64,000 bases of DNA from CCY15215 sp039194995 (lineage in GTDB: Bacteria > Cyanobacteriota > Cyanobacteriia > Cyanobacteriales > Spirulinaceae): contig JBCCVR010000003.1 in NCBI GenBank assembly GCA_039194995.1, forward strand, positions 23,134 to 87,133, given 5' to 3'. Shown here in pieces: positions 1 through 7,721 of this stretch; positions within the stretch are counted from its first letter, which is position 1; each line of letters starts with the position of its first letter. A model generated the notes under the pieces. The model did not search any database and had not been told where the DNA came from. It saw only the letters and a list, made by a program, of their open reading frames with translations. A program made the translations under genes and the position numbers.

Positions 1-180
1 TAAGTTCTGGGTATGAACGGACAAACCACTAACGAAAATATAGATATTCTTAGCTGTATCCATCACAAAGGGTGCATAACTGGCATTGGGAACGCCCTCT
101 GAACTGGTCGTGCTTAACATAACGCTACGAACGCGATCGCAAAATTCTTGATAAGCAATCTGAATGTCTTTTATGCTCAT
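1..180 (-). CDS. PNPOx-like flavin-binding protein (HugZ-like), N-terminal part
   Basis: The reverse strand is open from an ATG at 178-180 to the left edge (60 codons, no stop), so only the N-terminus is present. It begins MSIKDIQIAYQEFCDRV and continues with LSTTSSEGVPNASYAPFV and a segment ending FVSGLSVHTQNL. This layout (an early strand 'SEGxPxASxxPF', then 'SxLSxHTxNL') is typical of the pyridoxamine 5'-phosphate oxidase fold, especially the HugZ-like subgroup that binds FMN or haem. Family assignment rests on these motifs only; the substrate cannot be told. The gene is divergent from moeA, and its start codon is about 33 bp from the moeA ATG, so the two promoters must overlap in a very short region. 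Confidence 0.65.
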   Translation of the reverse strand, partial: MSIKDIQIAYQEFCDRVRSVMLSTTSSEGVPNASYAPFVMDTAKNIYIFVSGLSVHTQNL

Positions 181-213
181 TAGTAATTGCTCATTGGTCA
201 TTGTTCATCGATC

Positions 214-1440
214 ATGATATCCGTATCTGAAGCCGAAACGATTATTCTCAACCTCGCTCAACCCCTGCAAACGGTTGAAGAAGTCACCCTCGAAAACGCA
301 AGCGGCCGAATTTTGGCTCGATCTGTCACTAGCACCCTCGATTTTCCCTACTGGGATAATTCAGCCATGGATGGCTACGCCGTGCGTTATGAAGACGTAC
401 AAGGGTGCGATCGCGATCGTCCCAAAACGTTAAAAATTGTTGAGGAAATTCCCGCCGGAATTCAACCCCAAAAAGCCCTCTCCTCGGGAGAAGCCGCGCG
501 AATTTTTACCGGGGCGGTGATGCCAGAAGGGGCGGATACCGTGGTCATGCAGGAAAATACCCAACGAGAAGGCGATCGCGTGAATATTTTGCAAGCCCCT
601 CGCGATCGCGAATTCGTCCGTCACAAAGGCGCATTCTATCAATCGGGAAATCCTCTCCTCGATGCGGGAACTGCGATCGGCGCGCCAGAAATTGCAGTTT
701 TGGCAACGGCACAATGCACCCGCTTTACCGTTTATGAACGGCCGCGAGTGGCAATCTTCTCTACGGGAAACGAGCTAATTCCCCCCGGAAATGCGCTTAA
801 ACCGGGACAAATTGTAGATTCCAATCAATATGCCCTGAGAGCGTTTGCGGCGGATTTAGGGGCAATTCCCCTGCCTTTGGGCATCATCCGCGATCGCCCG
901 GAAGACCTCGAAAAGACGATTGAAGAGGCAATTTCCCGTGCCGATGTCGTCCTCTCAACGGGAGGGGTTTCGGTGGGAGAATACGATTACGTTGGGGAAA
1001 TCTTGGCGAAATTAGGGGGCAATATCCAGATTCGCAGCGTAGCGGTTAAACCGGGAAAACCCTTAACTGTCGCGACATTCGACCGAGGAGATCGCACCTG
1101 TTTGTATTTTGGCATTCCCGGAAATCCGGTTTCGGCTTTGGTAAGCTGTTGGCGTTTCGTTCAGCCTGCCTTAAAAAAATTGTCTGGACTGGCAGAAAAC
1201 TGGCAACCAACATTTGTTAAGGCGCGATCGCGTCACGATTTAAAAGCAAGCGGCACGCGAGAAACCTATCTTTGGGGACGGTGGGATATTGCCAGCAGGG
1301 GTTACGAATTTTCTCTCGCGGGGGGAAGTCGCAGTTCGGGAAATTTGATTAATTTGGCACAAACTAACGGTTTAGCTATGATTCCGGTGGGGACAACCGC
1401 GATCGCGGCTGGGGAAGAAGTTGACGTGATGTTAGTTTGA
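214..1440 (+). CDS. moeA: Molybdopterin molybdotransferase MoeA
   Basis: MoeA inserts molybdate into adenylylated molybdopterin in the last step of Mo-cofactor synthesis, in the cytoplasm. The 408-aa product has the expected length and motif order: SVSEAETIIL at the N-terminus, DNSAMDGYAV near residue 50, MPEGADTVVMQEN near 115, STGNEL near 190, LSTGGVSVGEYDYV (MoaB/Mog-like domain) near 255, GIPGNPVSALVSCWRF near 305, and a C-terminal beta domain. The start is placed at the ATG at 214, because homologues begin close to 'SVSEAE'. A TTG at 187 would add nine residues that do not look conserved. It stands alone; no other Mo-cofactor gene is in the window. Confidence 0.93.
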   Translation: MISVSEAETIILNLAQPLQTVEEVTLENASGRILARSVTSTLDFPYWDNSAMDGYAVRYEDVQGCDRDRPKTLKIVEEIPAGIQPQKALSSGEAARIFTGAVMPEGADTVVMQENTQREGDRVNILQAPRDREFVRHKGAFYQSGNPLLDAGTAIGAPEIAVLATAQCTRFTVYERPRVAIFSTGNELIPPGNALKPGQIVDSNQYALRAFAADLGAIPLPLGIIRDRPEDLEKTIEEAISRADVVLSTGGVSVGEYDYVGEILAKLGGNIQIRSVAVKPGKPLTVATFDRGDRTCLYFGIPGNPVSALVSCWRFVQPALKKLSGLAENWQPTFVKARSRHDLKASGTRETYLWGRWDIASRGYEFSLAGGSRSSGNLINLAQTNGLAMIPVGTTAIAAGEEVDVMLV

Positions 1441-1565
1441 GCATCGGTAATTCCCCGTTGTCCCCAAAATGTTGAGATTTTGGTACAAATATTCTGATGG
1501 AAGGGGAAAACGTTTTACAATAGAATTCTACTTTTCGAGACGCGATCGCCTGCTCTAGAATTCTC

Positions 1566-3722
1566 ATGGCTTACGAACCCCTGCATCATAAATACCGTCC
1601 TCAGAGATTTATCGAATTGGTGGGACAGGAAGCGATCGCGCAAACCCTGACCCATGCGATCGAAAGCGGACGTATTGCCCCAGCGTACTTATTTACGGGT
1701 CCGAGAGGAACGGGAAAAACTTCGTCAGCGAGAATTTTATCCAAATCTTTAAATTGCTTGCAAAGCGATTCGCCAACTGCCGATCCTTGCGGAAAATGCG
1801 AGGTTTGCCTACAAATTGCCCGAGGGTCGGCAATGGATGTAATTGAAATTGACGCGGCGAGTAATACGGGAGTTGATAATATTCGCGAAATCATCGAACG
1901 CGCTCAATTTGCCCCCGTTCAATGTCGTTATAAAGTTTATGTAATAGATGAATGCCATATGTTAAGTACCCCGGCATTCAATGCTTTATTAAAGACCTTA
2001 GAAGAGCCACCCAATCGCGTTATTTTTGTTTTAGCAACAACCGATCCACAACGAGTTTTAAATACAATTATTTCTCGCTGTCAGCGTTTTGATTTTCGAC
2101 GTATTCCGCTCGAATCAATGGTAAAACATTTAACTGATATTGCGGCAAAAGAGGAGATTAATATTGCTGGCGATGCCTTAACGCTTGTGGCGCAAATTGC
2201 AAACGGAGGCTTGAGAGATGCAGAAAGTTTGCTAGATCAATTGAGTTTGATTCCCGATGAAGTGACAGTCGAGAAAGTTTGGGATCTGGTGGGAGCCGTT
2301 CCCGAAAGAGATTTATTAGCCTTAATTCGAGCCATTCATTCGGACGATCCCGAAGCAACGATCGCGCAATGTCGGCATTTAATGGATCGCGGTAGAGAAC
2401 CCCTTATCGTCCTGCAAAATTTAGCAACTTTTTATCTCAATTTACTCATTGCCAAAACCTCTCCTCAACGCAACGATCTAGTTGCGGTAACTGCTCCAAC
2501 GTGGCAAGAATTATGTGAAGAAGCCAAACAATGGAATATTTCAGTTATTTTACAGGGACAGCAAAAACTGAAAGAAAGCGAAGTACAAATTAAAAATACA
2601 ACTCAGCCTCGATTGTGGTTGGAAGTGACTTTGTTGGGACTTTTGCCGAGTGCGATCGCTGCATTTATCCCTACGAATTCTCCTTCCCAAAACACTGTAC
2701 AAGCGCCCCAAAATAAAACGCAAAATCAAGCGAATATTTCCCCTCGTCAATCTGTCTCTACTGCACCTCAATCGCAAAATTCCCAGCCAAAAGCATCTAT
2801 TTCTAAACCGCATCCCACCGTTGAGAAATCTTCTGTTTCAGATGTTAAACCGTCTGCACCACCTCAACCCACCCGAGCCTTATCGGAAGAAGAAATCATA
2901 CAGAAGAGAGTTGCAGAAAGTTGGCAAAAAGTATTACAAACGATTGAACCCAATTCATTACAGGCATTAGTTAAACAGACTTGTACTTTAGTCAATTTTA
3001 ATATTGATGAATCTATTGCCTATTTAGGTGTGAGAACTGCAAATTTATTAAAAATGGCTCAAGGTAAAGCCCCGCAAATTGAAGCAGCCTTTGAGAAGGT
3101 GTGGCAGCAAAAAATTAAGGTTCAATTTCAGGTCGAAAAAAAAAACAAAACCCCTAGAGTAGAGTCTGACTCTGGTGCGATCGCGAAAAAAAACACGATA
3201 TCTTCTCCAAAACCTCCGAGCTATTCTACCACTGAGATCGCGCAACCCATTCCAGAAGTTAAAGCAAAACCTGTCTCGCAAAATGGTGCTGTTAAAAACA
3301 AAGAAAATACAGCATTGAATTCCTCTCTTAGCGTTCAAAAGGCAGAAAAAAAAGAGCCTAAATACAAGAGTAAAATTAGAGAGAAACTTGAGGAGAAAAC
3401 AAAGAGCGATCGCGTTTCTCCCACTCCCAATTTTTCAAAATCGGAATCGCCAAGTTCTCCCGATATCAAAACAGAAGTCTTGCCAGTAGAAGCGGTTCAA
3501 ACAATAGAATCCCATCCAGTAGAAGATAATGAAACACTTCTCGTTGCTAATGAATTTGCCAGTATCTTTGAGGGAGAGGTTTTAGATTTAGACTCAAACT
3601 TCCTCAAAGATCTTTCCAACCGCGACGATCGCACAGAACTGCCAGCAGTTGATATTATCGAGCGTCCTCCAGAAAACTTGCCTCCTCCTCCTCAAGAAAA
3701 TCCCGATGAGATGCCTTTTTAA
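1566..3722 (+). CDS. dnaX: DNA polymerase III subunit gamma/tau
   Basis: This is the clamp-loader motor subunit of the replicative polymerase, 718 aa. Visible features: Walker A GPRGTGKTSSA (residues 45-55), four zinc-binding cysteines C64, C75, C78 and C81, Walker B/DExx box VIDECHM near residue 127, and sensor 1 FVLATTDPQRV. AAA+ domains I-III end near 370. A Gln/Ser/Pro-rich linker follows (about 375-445), then a folded domain (about 450-525, EEEIIQKRVAESWQKVL onward), then a charged, low-complexity tail. No intein is present. A run of ten A at 3136-3145 (codons 524-527) would, on slippage by one base either way, end translation within eight codons (product about 530 aa). The start ATG follows HIP1-rich leader sequence. 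Confidence 0.96.
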   Translation: MAYEPLHHKYRPQRFIELVGQEAIAQTLTHAIESGRIAPAYLFTGPRGTGKTSSARILSKSLNCLQSDSPTADPCGKCEVCLQIARGSAMDVIEIDAASNTGVDNIREIIERAQFAPVQCRYKVYVIDECHMLSTPAFNALLKTLEEPPNRVIFVLATTDPQRVLNTIISRCQRFDFRRIPLESMVKHLTDIAAKEEINIAGDALTLVAQIANGGLRDAESLLDQLSLIPDEVTVEKVWDLVGAVPERDLLALIRAIHSDDPEATIAQCRHLMDRGREPLIVLQNLATFYLNLLIAKTSPQRNDLVAVTAPTWQELCEEAKQWNISVILQGQQKLKESEVQIKNTTQPRLWLEVTLLGLLPSAIAAFIPTNSPSQNTVQAPQNKTQNQANISPRQSVSTAPQSQNSQPKASISKPHPTVEKSSVSDVKPSAPPQPTRALSEEEIIQKRVAESWQKVLQTIEPNSLQALVKQTCTLVNFNIDESIAYLGVRTANLLKMAQGKAPQIEAAFEKVWQQKIKVQFQVEKKNKTPRVESDSGAIAKKNTISSPKPPSYSTTEIAQPIPEVKAKPVSQNGAVKNKENTALNSSLSVQKAEKKEPKYKSKIREKLEEKTKSDRVSPTPNFSKSESPSSPDIKTEVLPVEAVQTIESHPVEDNETLLVANEFASIFEGEVLDLDSNFLKDLSNRDDRTELPAVDIIERPPENLPPPPQENPDEMPF
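3136..3145 (+). promoter_or_regulatory. A10 homopolymer, candidate slippage site in dnaX
   Basis: Ten consecutive A lie in the zero-frame context GAA AAA AAA AAC. Adding one A to the transcript gives E-K-K-K-Q-N-P-stop (TAG at 3155-3157, 530-aa product). Losing one A gives E-K-K-T-K-P-L-E-stop (TAG at 3160-3162, 531-aa product). A shorter gamma form from dnaX is known to arise by ribosomal frameshifting in E. coli and by transcriptional slippage on an A9 run in Thermus thermophilus. Use of this site here is inferred from the sequence alone. Confidence 0.5.
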
Positions 3723-3762
3723 CTTAGGCTTATCTTAGGCTGATTGCGATCGCCTTCCTTCA

Positions 3763-4824
3763 CTACTCTTCTTTTTCTTGAAAGCGATCGAGTAATTCTT
3801 CCGAAGAAAGTTGTAAAAGCAGAGGCATAAATTCTTCCGAAGGAAGTTTCATAATCGGTTCGATAATTCCGGCAAGATTTTCATCAATTTCCCCAAAACG
3901 AACTCGAAAAATATTTTCGACGAGATAGCGAGTGGTTTCACTTTCCGTCTCTTGGCGAACTTCTTGGCGAACTTCTTGGCGAACTTCTTGGCGAACTTCT
4001 TGACGAACTTCTTGACGAACTTCTTGACGAACTTCTTGACGAACTTCTTGACGAACTTCTTGGCGAACTTCTTGGCGAACTTCTGCCATTACCTCTTCAT
4101 AGATTTGAGTTAAAGTCATAATTAGTTCCTCATCATCGCGATCTAAATCTTGTTCTCGATCTTGGCGTTTGGTTAGGACGGAAATAAGTTCTCGTACTAA
4201 TTTTATCACATTGCCTCGCAGGAGATTCTCGCGAGGGAGAGCTTCGAGTTCTTGAACGGCTTGTTGTTGCACTCGTCCGCGTCCTAATAATCTGAGCCAG
4301 AGCGTGTTTGACGTTTTTGGCAGTTGATGAATCACGACGATCGCCGTCCTCAAACCCGTCCCCAAATAATAAATCCCTTCTTCTCCCTCTTCTGAGGATG
4401 GGAGAGCATGAAAGCATTTGCGGAAATTGTCCGATGCAGTGGGAGTGAGTATCCACAGTTTGGGAATCTCTTCATCGTTCGCTGGGATTTTAGTCCGATT
4501 TCTCTCTCGTTCTCCTTCTGCTAGAAGGACGAATAATTTACTCATACACGTCCGCAGATCGCTTTGCGTAACAGGATTGCGAAAAGGCTCGAGTAATGCA
4601 GGTGTTGTGGTGAATCGTCCGAGTAATCCCAGATTGTCTCGATGTTCTCTATTTGAGGAGGAAGGAACGAAAAATAGATCGATGTGACGACCTTCAGAAC
4701 GGATTTCTTTGTCGGTTTCTACCCGTCCTAGAGGGGCTAGAAGTTCGCTGAGATATTGTTTTGCAAATTGGTCGTGAAGAAAACGAGTCACGGTTAATGA
4801 ATATTTATTCAATATTCTTATCAT
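3763..4824 (-). CDS. Hypothetical protein with (EVRQ)n coiled-coil repeat
   Basis: A 353-aa protein of a type common in cyanobacterial genomes but without a function I can name. The N-terminus (RILNKYSLTVTRFLHDQFAK) and a segment REIRSEGRHIDLFFVPSS resemble the PD-(D/E)XK/Rpn-like proteins of cyanobacteria, but no convincing catalytic set is visible. The middle has PKLWILTPTASD and LWLRLLGRG. Residues about 250-295 are eleven copies of EVRQ, a highly charged helical repeat. The C-terminus (RFGEIDENLAGIIEPIMKLPSEE) matches the C-terminus of the remnant at 28564-29139. The ATG at 4824 is preferred over 4863, since it gives a 20-bp overlap with the upstream gene and starts at a conserved-looking segment. 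Confidence 0.6.
   Translation of the reverse strand: MIRILNKYSLTVTRFLHDQFAKQYLSELLAPLGRVETDKEIRSEGRHIDLFFVPSSSNREHRDNLGLLGRFTTTPALLEPFRNPVTQSDLRTCMSKLFVLLAEGERERNRTKIPANDEEIPKLWILTPTASDNFRKCFHALPSSEEGEEGIYYLGTGLRTAIVVIHQLPKTSNTLWLRLLGRGRVQQQAVQELEALPRENLLRGNVIKLVRELISVLTKRQDREQDLDRDDEELIMTLTQIYEEVMAEVRQEVRQEVRQEVRQEVRQEVRQEVRQEVRQEVRQEVRQEVRQETESETTRYLVENIFRVRFGEIDENLAGIIEPIMKLPSEEFMPLLLQLSSEELLDRFQEKEE
3949..4083. repeat. 12-bp tandem repeat, about 11 units
   Basis: The unit is TTCTTG[G/A]CGAAC, repeated in perfect 12-bp phase with only a G/A change between units. The G-type units flank a block of A-type units, which suggests expansion by slippage or unequal crossing over. It encodes EVRQ on the reverse strand and keeps the frame open at any copy number. 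Confidence 0.9.
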
Positions 4825-5344
4825 AGCAAGGGTAGCGCGATCGCATCGCTTTAAGCCATCCAATTGCGTTTAATCGTTCTGCAACTTCAGAAATAGGAGC
4901 AGCGGCCAGAAAAAGACCGGGATAAACGGCGGTTTGCCAATCTAAATAACTGAAGACCTTACAGCGATCGCGGGTTGATTCGAACGTAAGATTTAAAGAT
5001 TGATGGACGATCGTGACAATATCGAAATGCTTTTCCCCCTGTTGAGAATACAAAGGAAAACCGGATTTTGGACAGATAATTTCTATGGGAAAATTGCTGG
5101 TTTCCCGAACGGTATTCGCTAAAAATAGGAATTGCTCTAATAGTCGATCTTTTTCTTGTGCGATCGCCTCGCTTTCCGTTGCTAATTCTGCTTTAGCTTG
5201 GAATAAAGCGATCGCCACGGTTTCGGGAATTGCTGGAAAACCCGGTAATAACTGCGGCTGATGTTCGAGGAGATAAGCAGAAGGGGGAACGAGATGGATA
5301 TGAATTTGCAATCCTGTTGTCGGATCTTGAAATTGCTCGATCAT
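4805..5344 (-). CDS. Conserved hypothetical protein
   Basis: A 179-aa soluble protein beginning MIEQFQDPTTGLQIHIHLVPPSA. A Glu/Ala-rich helix follows (TVAIALFQAKAELATESEAIAQEKDRLLEQ), then a mixed alpha/beta C-terminal half (FPIEIICPKSGFPLYSQQG, FDIVTIVHQSLNLTFES). No catalytic motif or membrane segment was recognised. Its 3' end overlaps the start of the EVRQ-repeat gene by 20 bp, so the two are very probably cotranscribed and translationally coupled. It is divergent from the ycf66-like gene. Confidence 0.6.
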   Translation of the reverse strand: MIEQFQDPTTGLQIHIHLVPPSAYLLEHQPQLLPGFPAIPETVAIALFQAKAELATESEAIAQEKDRLLEQFLFLANTVRETSNFPIEIICPKSGFPLYSQQGEKHFDIVTIVHQSLNLTFESTRDRCKVFSYLDWQTAVYPGLFLAAAPISEVAERLNAIGWLKAMRSRYPCYDKNIE

Positions 5345-5516
5345 TGTCAGTTTTGCGATCGCGGAGTATCTTAGTTAACCTGTAGCATCTCCTCGCTTGC
5401 CTGCTTTTTGAGAAAAGTCGGGACAGCAATCGCCGATCCGTTAAGACAAATAGGGAAAAGCGCAGTAAAATTGAAAGAAGAGATGCAACCAAGGAACGCG
5501 ATCGAGGAAAGCAAAA

Positions 5517-6536
5517 ATGGTTAATTTTGGGTGGAGCGCCGCCAGCATTCTCGGCGTTTTTTTGATTGTAGCGGGTGCGGGTCTATACTTTCTACGCTCG
5601 ATACGTCCGGAATTGTCCAGAGATTACGATATCTTTTTTTCTGCCGTGGGACTCGCTTGCGGCATTATTCTTGTATTTAATGGCTGGCGACTCGACCCCA
5701 TTTTACAGTTCAGTCAGCTTTTACTCGCTGCATCAACTGCCTTTTTCGCCTTTGAAACGATTCGCCTGCGAAGTTTAGCGACAGAACAAGCCAAGCAACG
5801 CACCCCTATTGTGGACGATGAGCGCCCGGTGAGTCGTTCCTACAAGGCATATCGACAACCCGATTATGACGAGATCGAACCGGAATGGGAGGTGAGAGCC
5901 AAACGCCCTCGGTTGCAACCCGATCGCAGTTCTGGATACGGGGAGGAATCACGATACGATCGCCGAAATGGACGAGACGATCGCGAACCCCCCAGTAGAA
6001 GCAGCCGCCGTCCCTCTCGCCCTTCTTCACCCCCAGACCGACGAGATCGCCCCTCTTCTCGACCCCCTAAAAACGATCCCTATGCTAGAAACACGGGTCG
6101 TTATGACGATGGCTTTGACGAATGGGAAGATGACTGGGAAGAACCGGAAAACGGCCGCGATCGCCCTTCCGACTACGACGAGCGTCCTTCTCGCCGTCCG
6201 TCCAACCGCGATCGCGATGAAGATTCTCCCAGATCCCGCCCGAGTTCTTCTCGTTCCTCTGCTTCTGGCTCCTCTTCTTCTCGCCCTTCCTCGCCTCCTC
6301 GCCGCAATTCTTCGCGTTCCTATGAGGATGAAGAACCCGCTACTTATGTCGATTATGTAGACTACAGCGAGGCTGAGGACGAGGAAAAAGATGATTTTGA
6401 AGATTTTGACCGTTCTGATGAGGAACGCGATGATTTTGCAGATTTCGACCGTTCTGAGGATGACGATCGCTACAGTCCCGATGATGACGAAGAATGGGAA
6501 GAGGATCGCAAAAAAGGCGATCGGTTTGACTATTAA
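5517..6536 (+). CDS. Ycf66-family membrane protein with long charged tail
   Basis: A 339-aa protein. The N-terminal 85 residues hold three hydrophobic segments (SAASILGVFLIVAGAGLYFL, FFSAVGLACGIILVFNGW, QLLLAASTAFFAFETIRLR), matching the Ycf66 family of cyanobacteria and plastids, whose function is unknown. The remaining 250 residues are disordered: an Arg/Ser/Pro-rich block (about 120-265) followed by an Asp/Glu-rich block (about 270-339). The tail is thus strongly charge-segregated, basic and then acidic. The family is usually much shorter, so the tail is an extension. The start ATG at 5517 is the only one ahead of the first membrane segment. Confidence 0.8.
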   Translation: MVNFGWSAASILGVFLIVAGAGLYFLRSIRPELSRDYDIFFSAVGLACGIILVFNGWRLDPILQFSQLLLAASTAFFAFETIRLRSLATEQAKQRTPIVDDERPVSRSYKAYRQPDYDEIEPEWEVRAKRPRLQPDRSSGYGEESRYDRRNGRDDREPPSRSSRRPSRPSSPPDRRDRPSSRPPKNDPYARNTGRYDDGFDEWEDDWEEPENGRDRPSDYDERPSRRPSNRDRDEDSPRSRPSSSRSSASGSSSSRPSSPPRRNSSRSYEDEEPATYVDYVDYSEAEDEEKDDFEDFDRSDEERDDFADFDRSEDDDRYSPDDDEEWEEDRKKGDRFDY

Positions 6537-7137
6537 CCAGTCACCAGTCACCAGTCACCAGTCACCAGTAATTAGTAGGAGCGTTGTAGGCAACGTCTGT
6601 ACATTCGTATATTTTAAAACCAAACAAATTGTAGCGATTTTGTTCCTTGCGATCGCCTTTTTGGGGGGTTGTGGGAGGCCTGCACCGCCGATCGGCTCAG
6701 TGTCGTTGAATAGCCGTTACAATGACCAAGAGCCAGCAATTAGCGGCGACGGTCGGATTTTGGCGTTTATCACCAATCGCAATGGAATTTCGCAAATTGC
6801 CGTTTATAACCTGCGATTGAAGCGCTTTGTAGAATTACCGGGTTTAAATCAAGGCAATCAAATTGCGGAAAGTCCCAGTCTCAGCCGAACCGGACGCTAT
6901 CTAGTTTACTTGGTGAGCGATCGCGGTCGTCCGGCGATCGCCCTCTACGATCGCGCCATCTCGAAAGCCGATATTTTGACCACTTCCTACCGAAATTGGA
7001 TTCGCAATCCTAAAATTAGTCCAGATGGGCGTTATGTGGTCTTTGAAACCTCGCGTCGGGGTCAATGGGATATTGAAGTGTTAGACCGGGGACCCGATAT
7101 TGAGTTGGATGTTGCTGACGGTACGCCTATATTTTAA
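6526..7137 (+). CDS. TolB-like beta-propeller lipoprotein (start uncertain)
   Basis: A predicted lipoprotein with a signal segment IVAILFLAIAFLGGC (lipobox LGGC, Cys codon at 6670-6672), then WD40/TolB-type strands: QEPAISGDGRILAFITNRNG, SPSLSRTGRYLVYLVSDR, NPKISPDGRYVVFETSRRG. These are PD40-like repeats found in TolB and other periplasmic propellers. No ATG lies between the end of ycf66 and the signal segment in this frame. The nearest canonical start upstream is a TTG at 6526, overlapping the ycf66 stop, and a short n-region KTKQ begins at 6619-6630. The true start may be a rare codon or this 5' end may be damaged. An AGTCACC-type repeat (6537-6569) lies in the ambiguous part. Confidence 0.65.
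   Translation: MTINQSPVTSHQSPVISRSVVGNVCTFVYFKTKQIVAILFLAIAFLGGCGRPAPPIGSVSLNSRYNDQEPAISGDGRILAFITNRNGISQIAVYNLRLKRFVELPGLNQGNQIAESPSLSRTGRYLVYLVSDRGRPAIALYDRAISKADILTTSYRNWIRNPKISPDGRYVVFETSRRGQWDIEVLDRGPDIELDVADGTPIF
6537..6569. repeat. CCAGTCA/AGTCACC 7-bp tandem repeat
   Basis: Four to five tandem copies of AGTCACC directly after the ycf66 stop codon. The same repeat occurs at 49876-49900 and inside a gene at 52745-52776, which marks it as a dispersed family in this genome. Confidence 0.85.
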
Positions 7138-7151
7138 TGGGAACTCAACCG

Positions 7152-7658
7152 ATGAAACAATATTGGCGTTGGCTTTTGATTCTCTCAACCGTTTTAGCCA
7201 GCAGTTGCGGGGGTTATCCTCGCTTTTTAAACTTTCCTTACGATGCCGGAGGACGGGGTTTAAATAGCCCCACGGGGGAACTCATGCCCCATATTGCCGA
7301 TGCTAATATTGTCTTTGTTTCCGATCGCAACGGTTCTCAAGATATTTATTTGTTTGATGCCGATCGCCGTCAATTAGTGGAATTACCGGGATTAAATTCT
7401 TTAAATGCGATCGCCTCGGATCCTTCTATTTCTGAAAATGGTCGCTATATTGCTTTTACTTCGAGCCAACGGGGGATTTCTGATATCCATCTTCACGATC
7501 GCGAAACGGGATTAAATCTCAATTTAACGAAGAATTTACAAGCAGAAGTACGCCGTCCGAATATTAGTGCAGATGGGGCAGCGATCGCTTTTGAAGCCAA
7601 TCGTAACGGACAATGGGATATTTTAATCTACGATCGGTTCGGGAAAGCGATCGATTAA
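7152..7658 (+). CDS. TolB-like beta-propeller lipoprotein, second copy
   Basis: A 168-aa lipoprotein: MKQYWRWLLILSTVLASSC gives a positively charged n-region, a hydrophobic stretch and lipobox LASSC. The mature part has three PD40-like repeats (ADANIVFVSDRNGSQDIYLFD, DPSISENGRYIAFTSSQRG, RPNISADGAAIAFEANRNG), parallel to the gene immediately upstream. The ATG at 7152 is preferred because it gives a canonical signal peptide; an ATG at 7137 overlaps the upstream stop (TAATG) and adds five residues. The pair looks like a tandem duplication. A TolB-type role in the periplasm is inferred from the fold only. Confidence 0.75.
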   Translation: MKQYWRWLLILSTVLASSCGGYPRFLNFPYDAGGRGLNSPTGELMPHIADANIVFVSDRNGSQDIYLFDADRRQLVELPGLNSLNAIASDPSISENGRYIAFTSSQRGISDIHLHDRETGLNLNLTKNLQAEVRRPNISADGAAIAFEANRNGQWDILIYDRFGKAID

Positions 7659-7721
7659 ATGTATAACGTTTATTTAACGTTCCCCAATCGCGATCGCTAA
7701 CCCATCTTTTCTTCTGCCAAT

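Noticed and set aside
3949..4083. 12-bp repeat as a CRISPR array
   Set aside because: The units are contiguous without spacers and are coding (EVRQ); it is a minisatellite.
6027..6551. Reverse-strand frame over the ycf66 tail with hydrophobic sequence
   Set aside because: It is the shadow of the Asp/Glu/Arg-rich tail; there is no start signal and the plus-strand gene is well supported.
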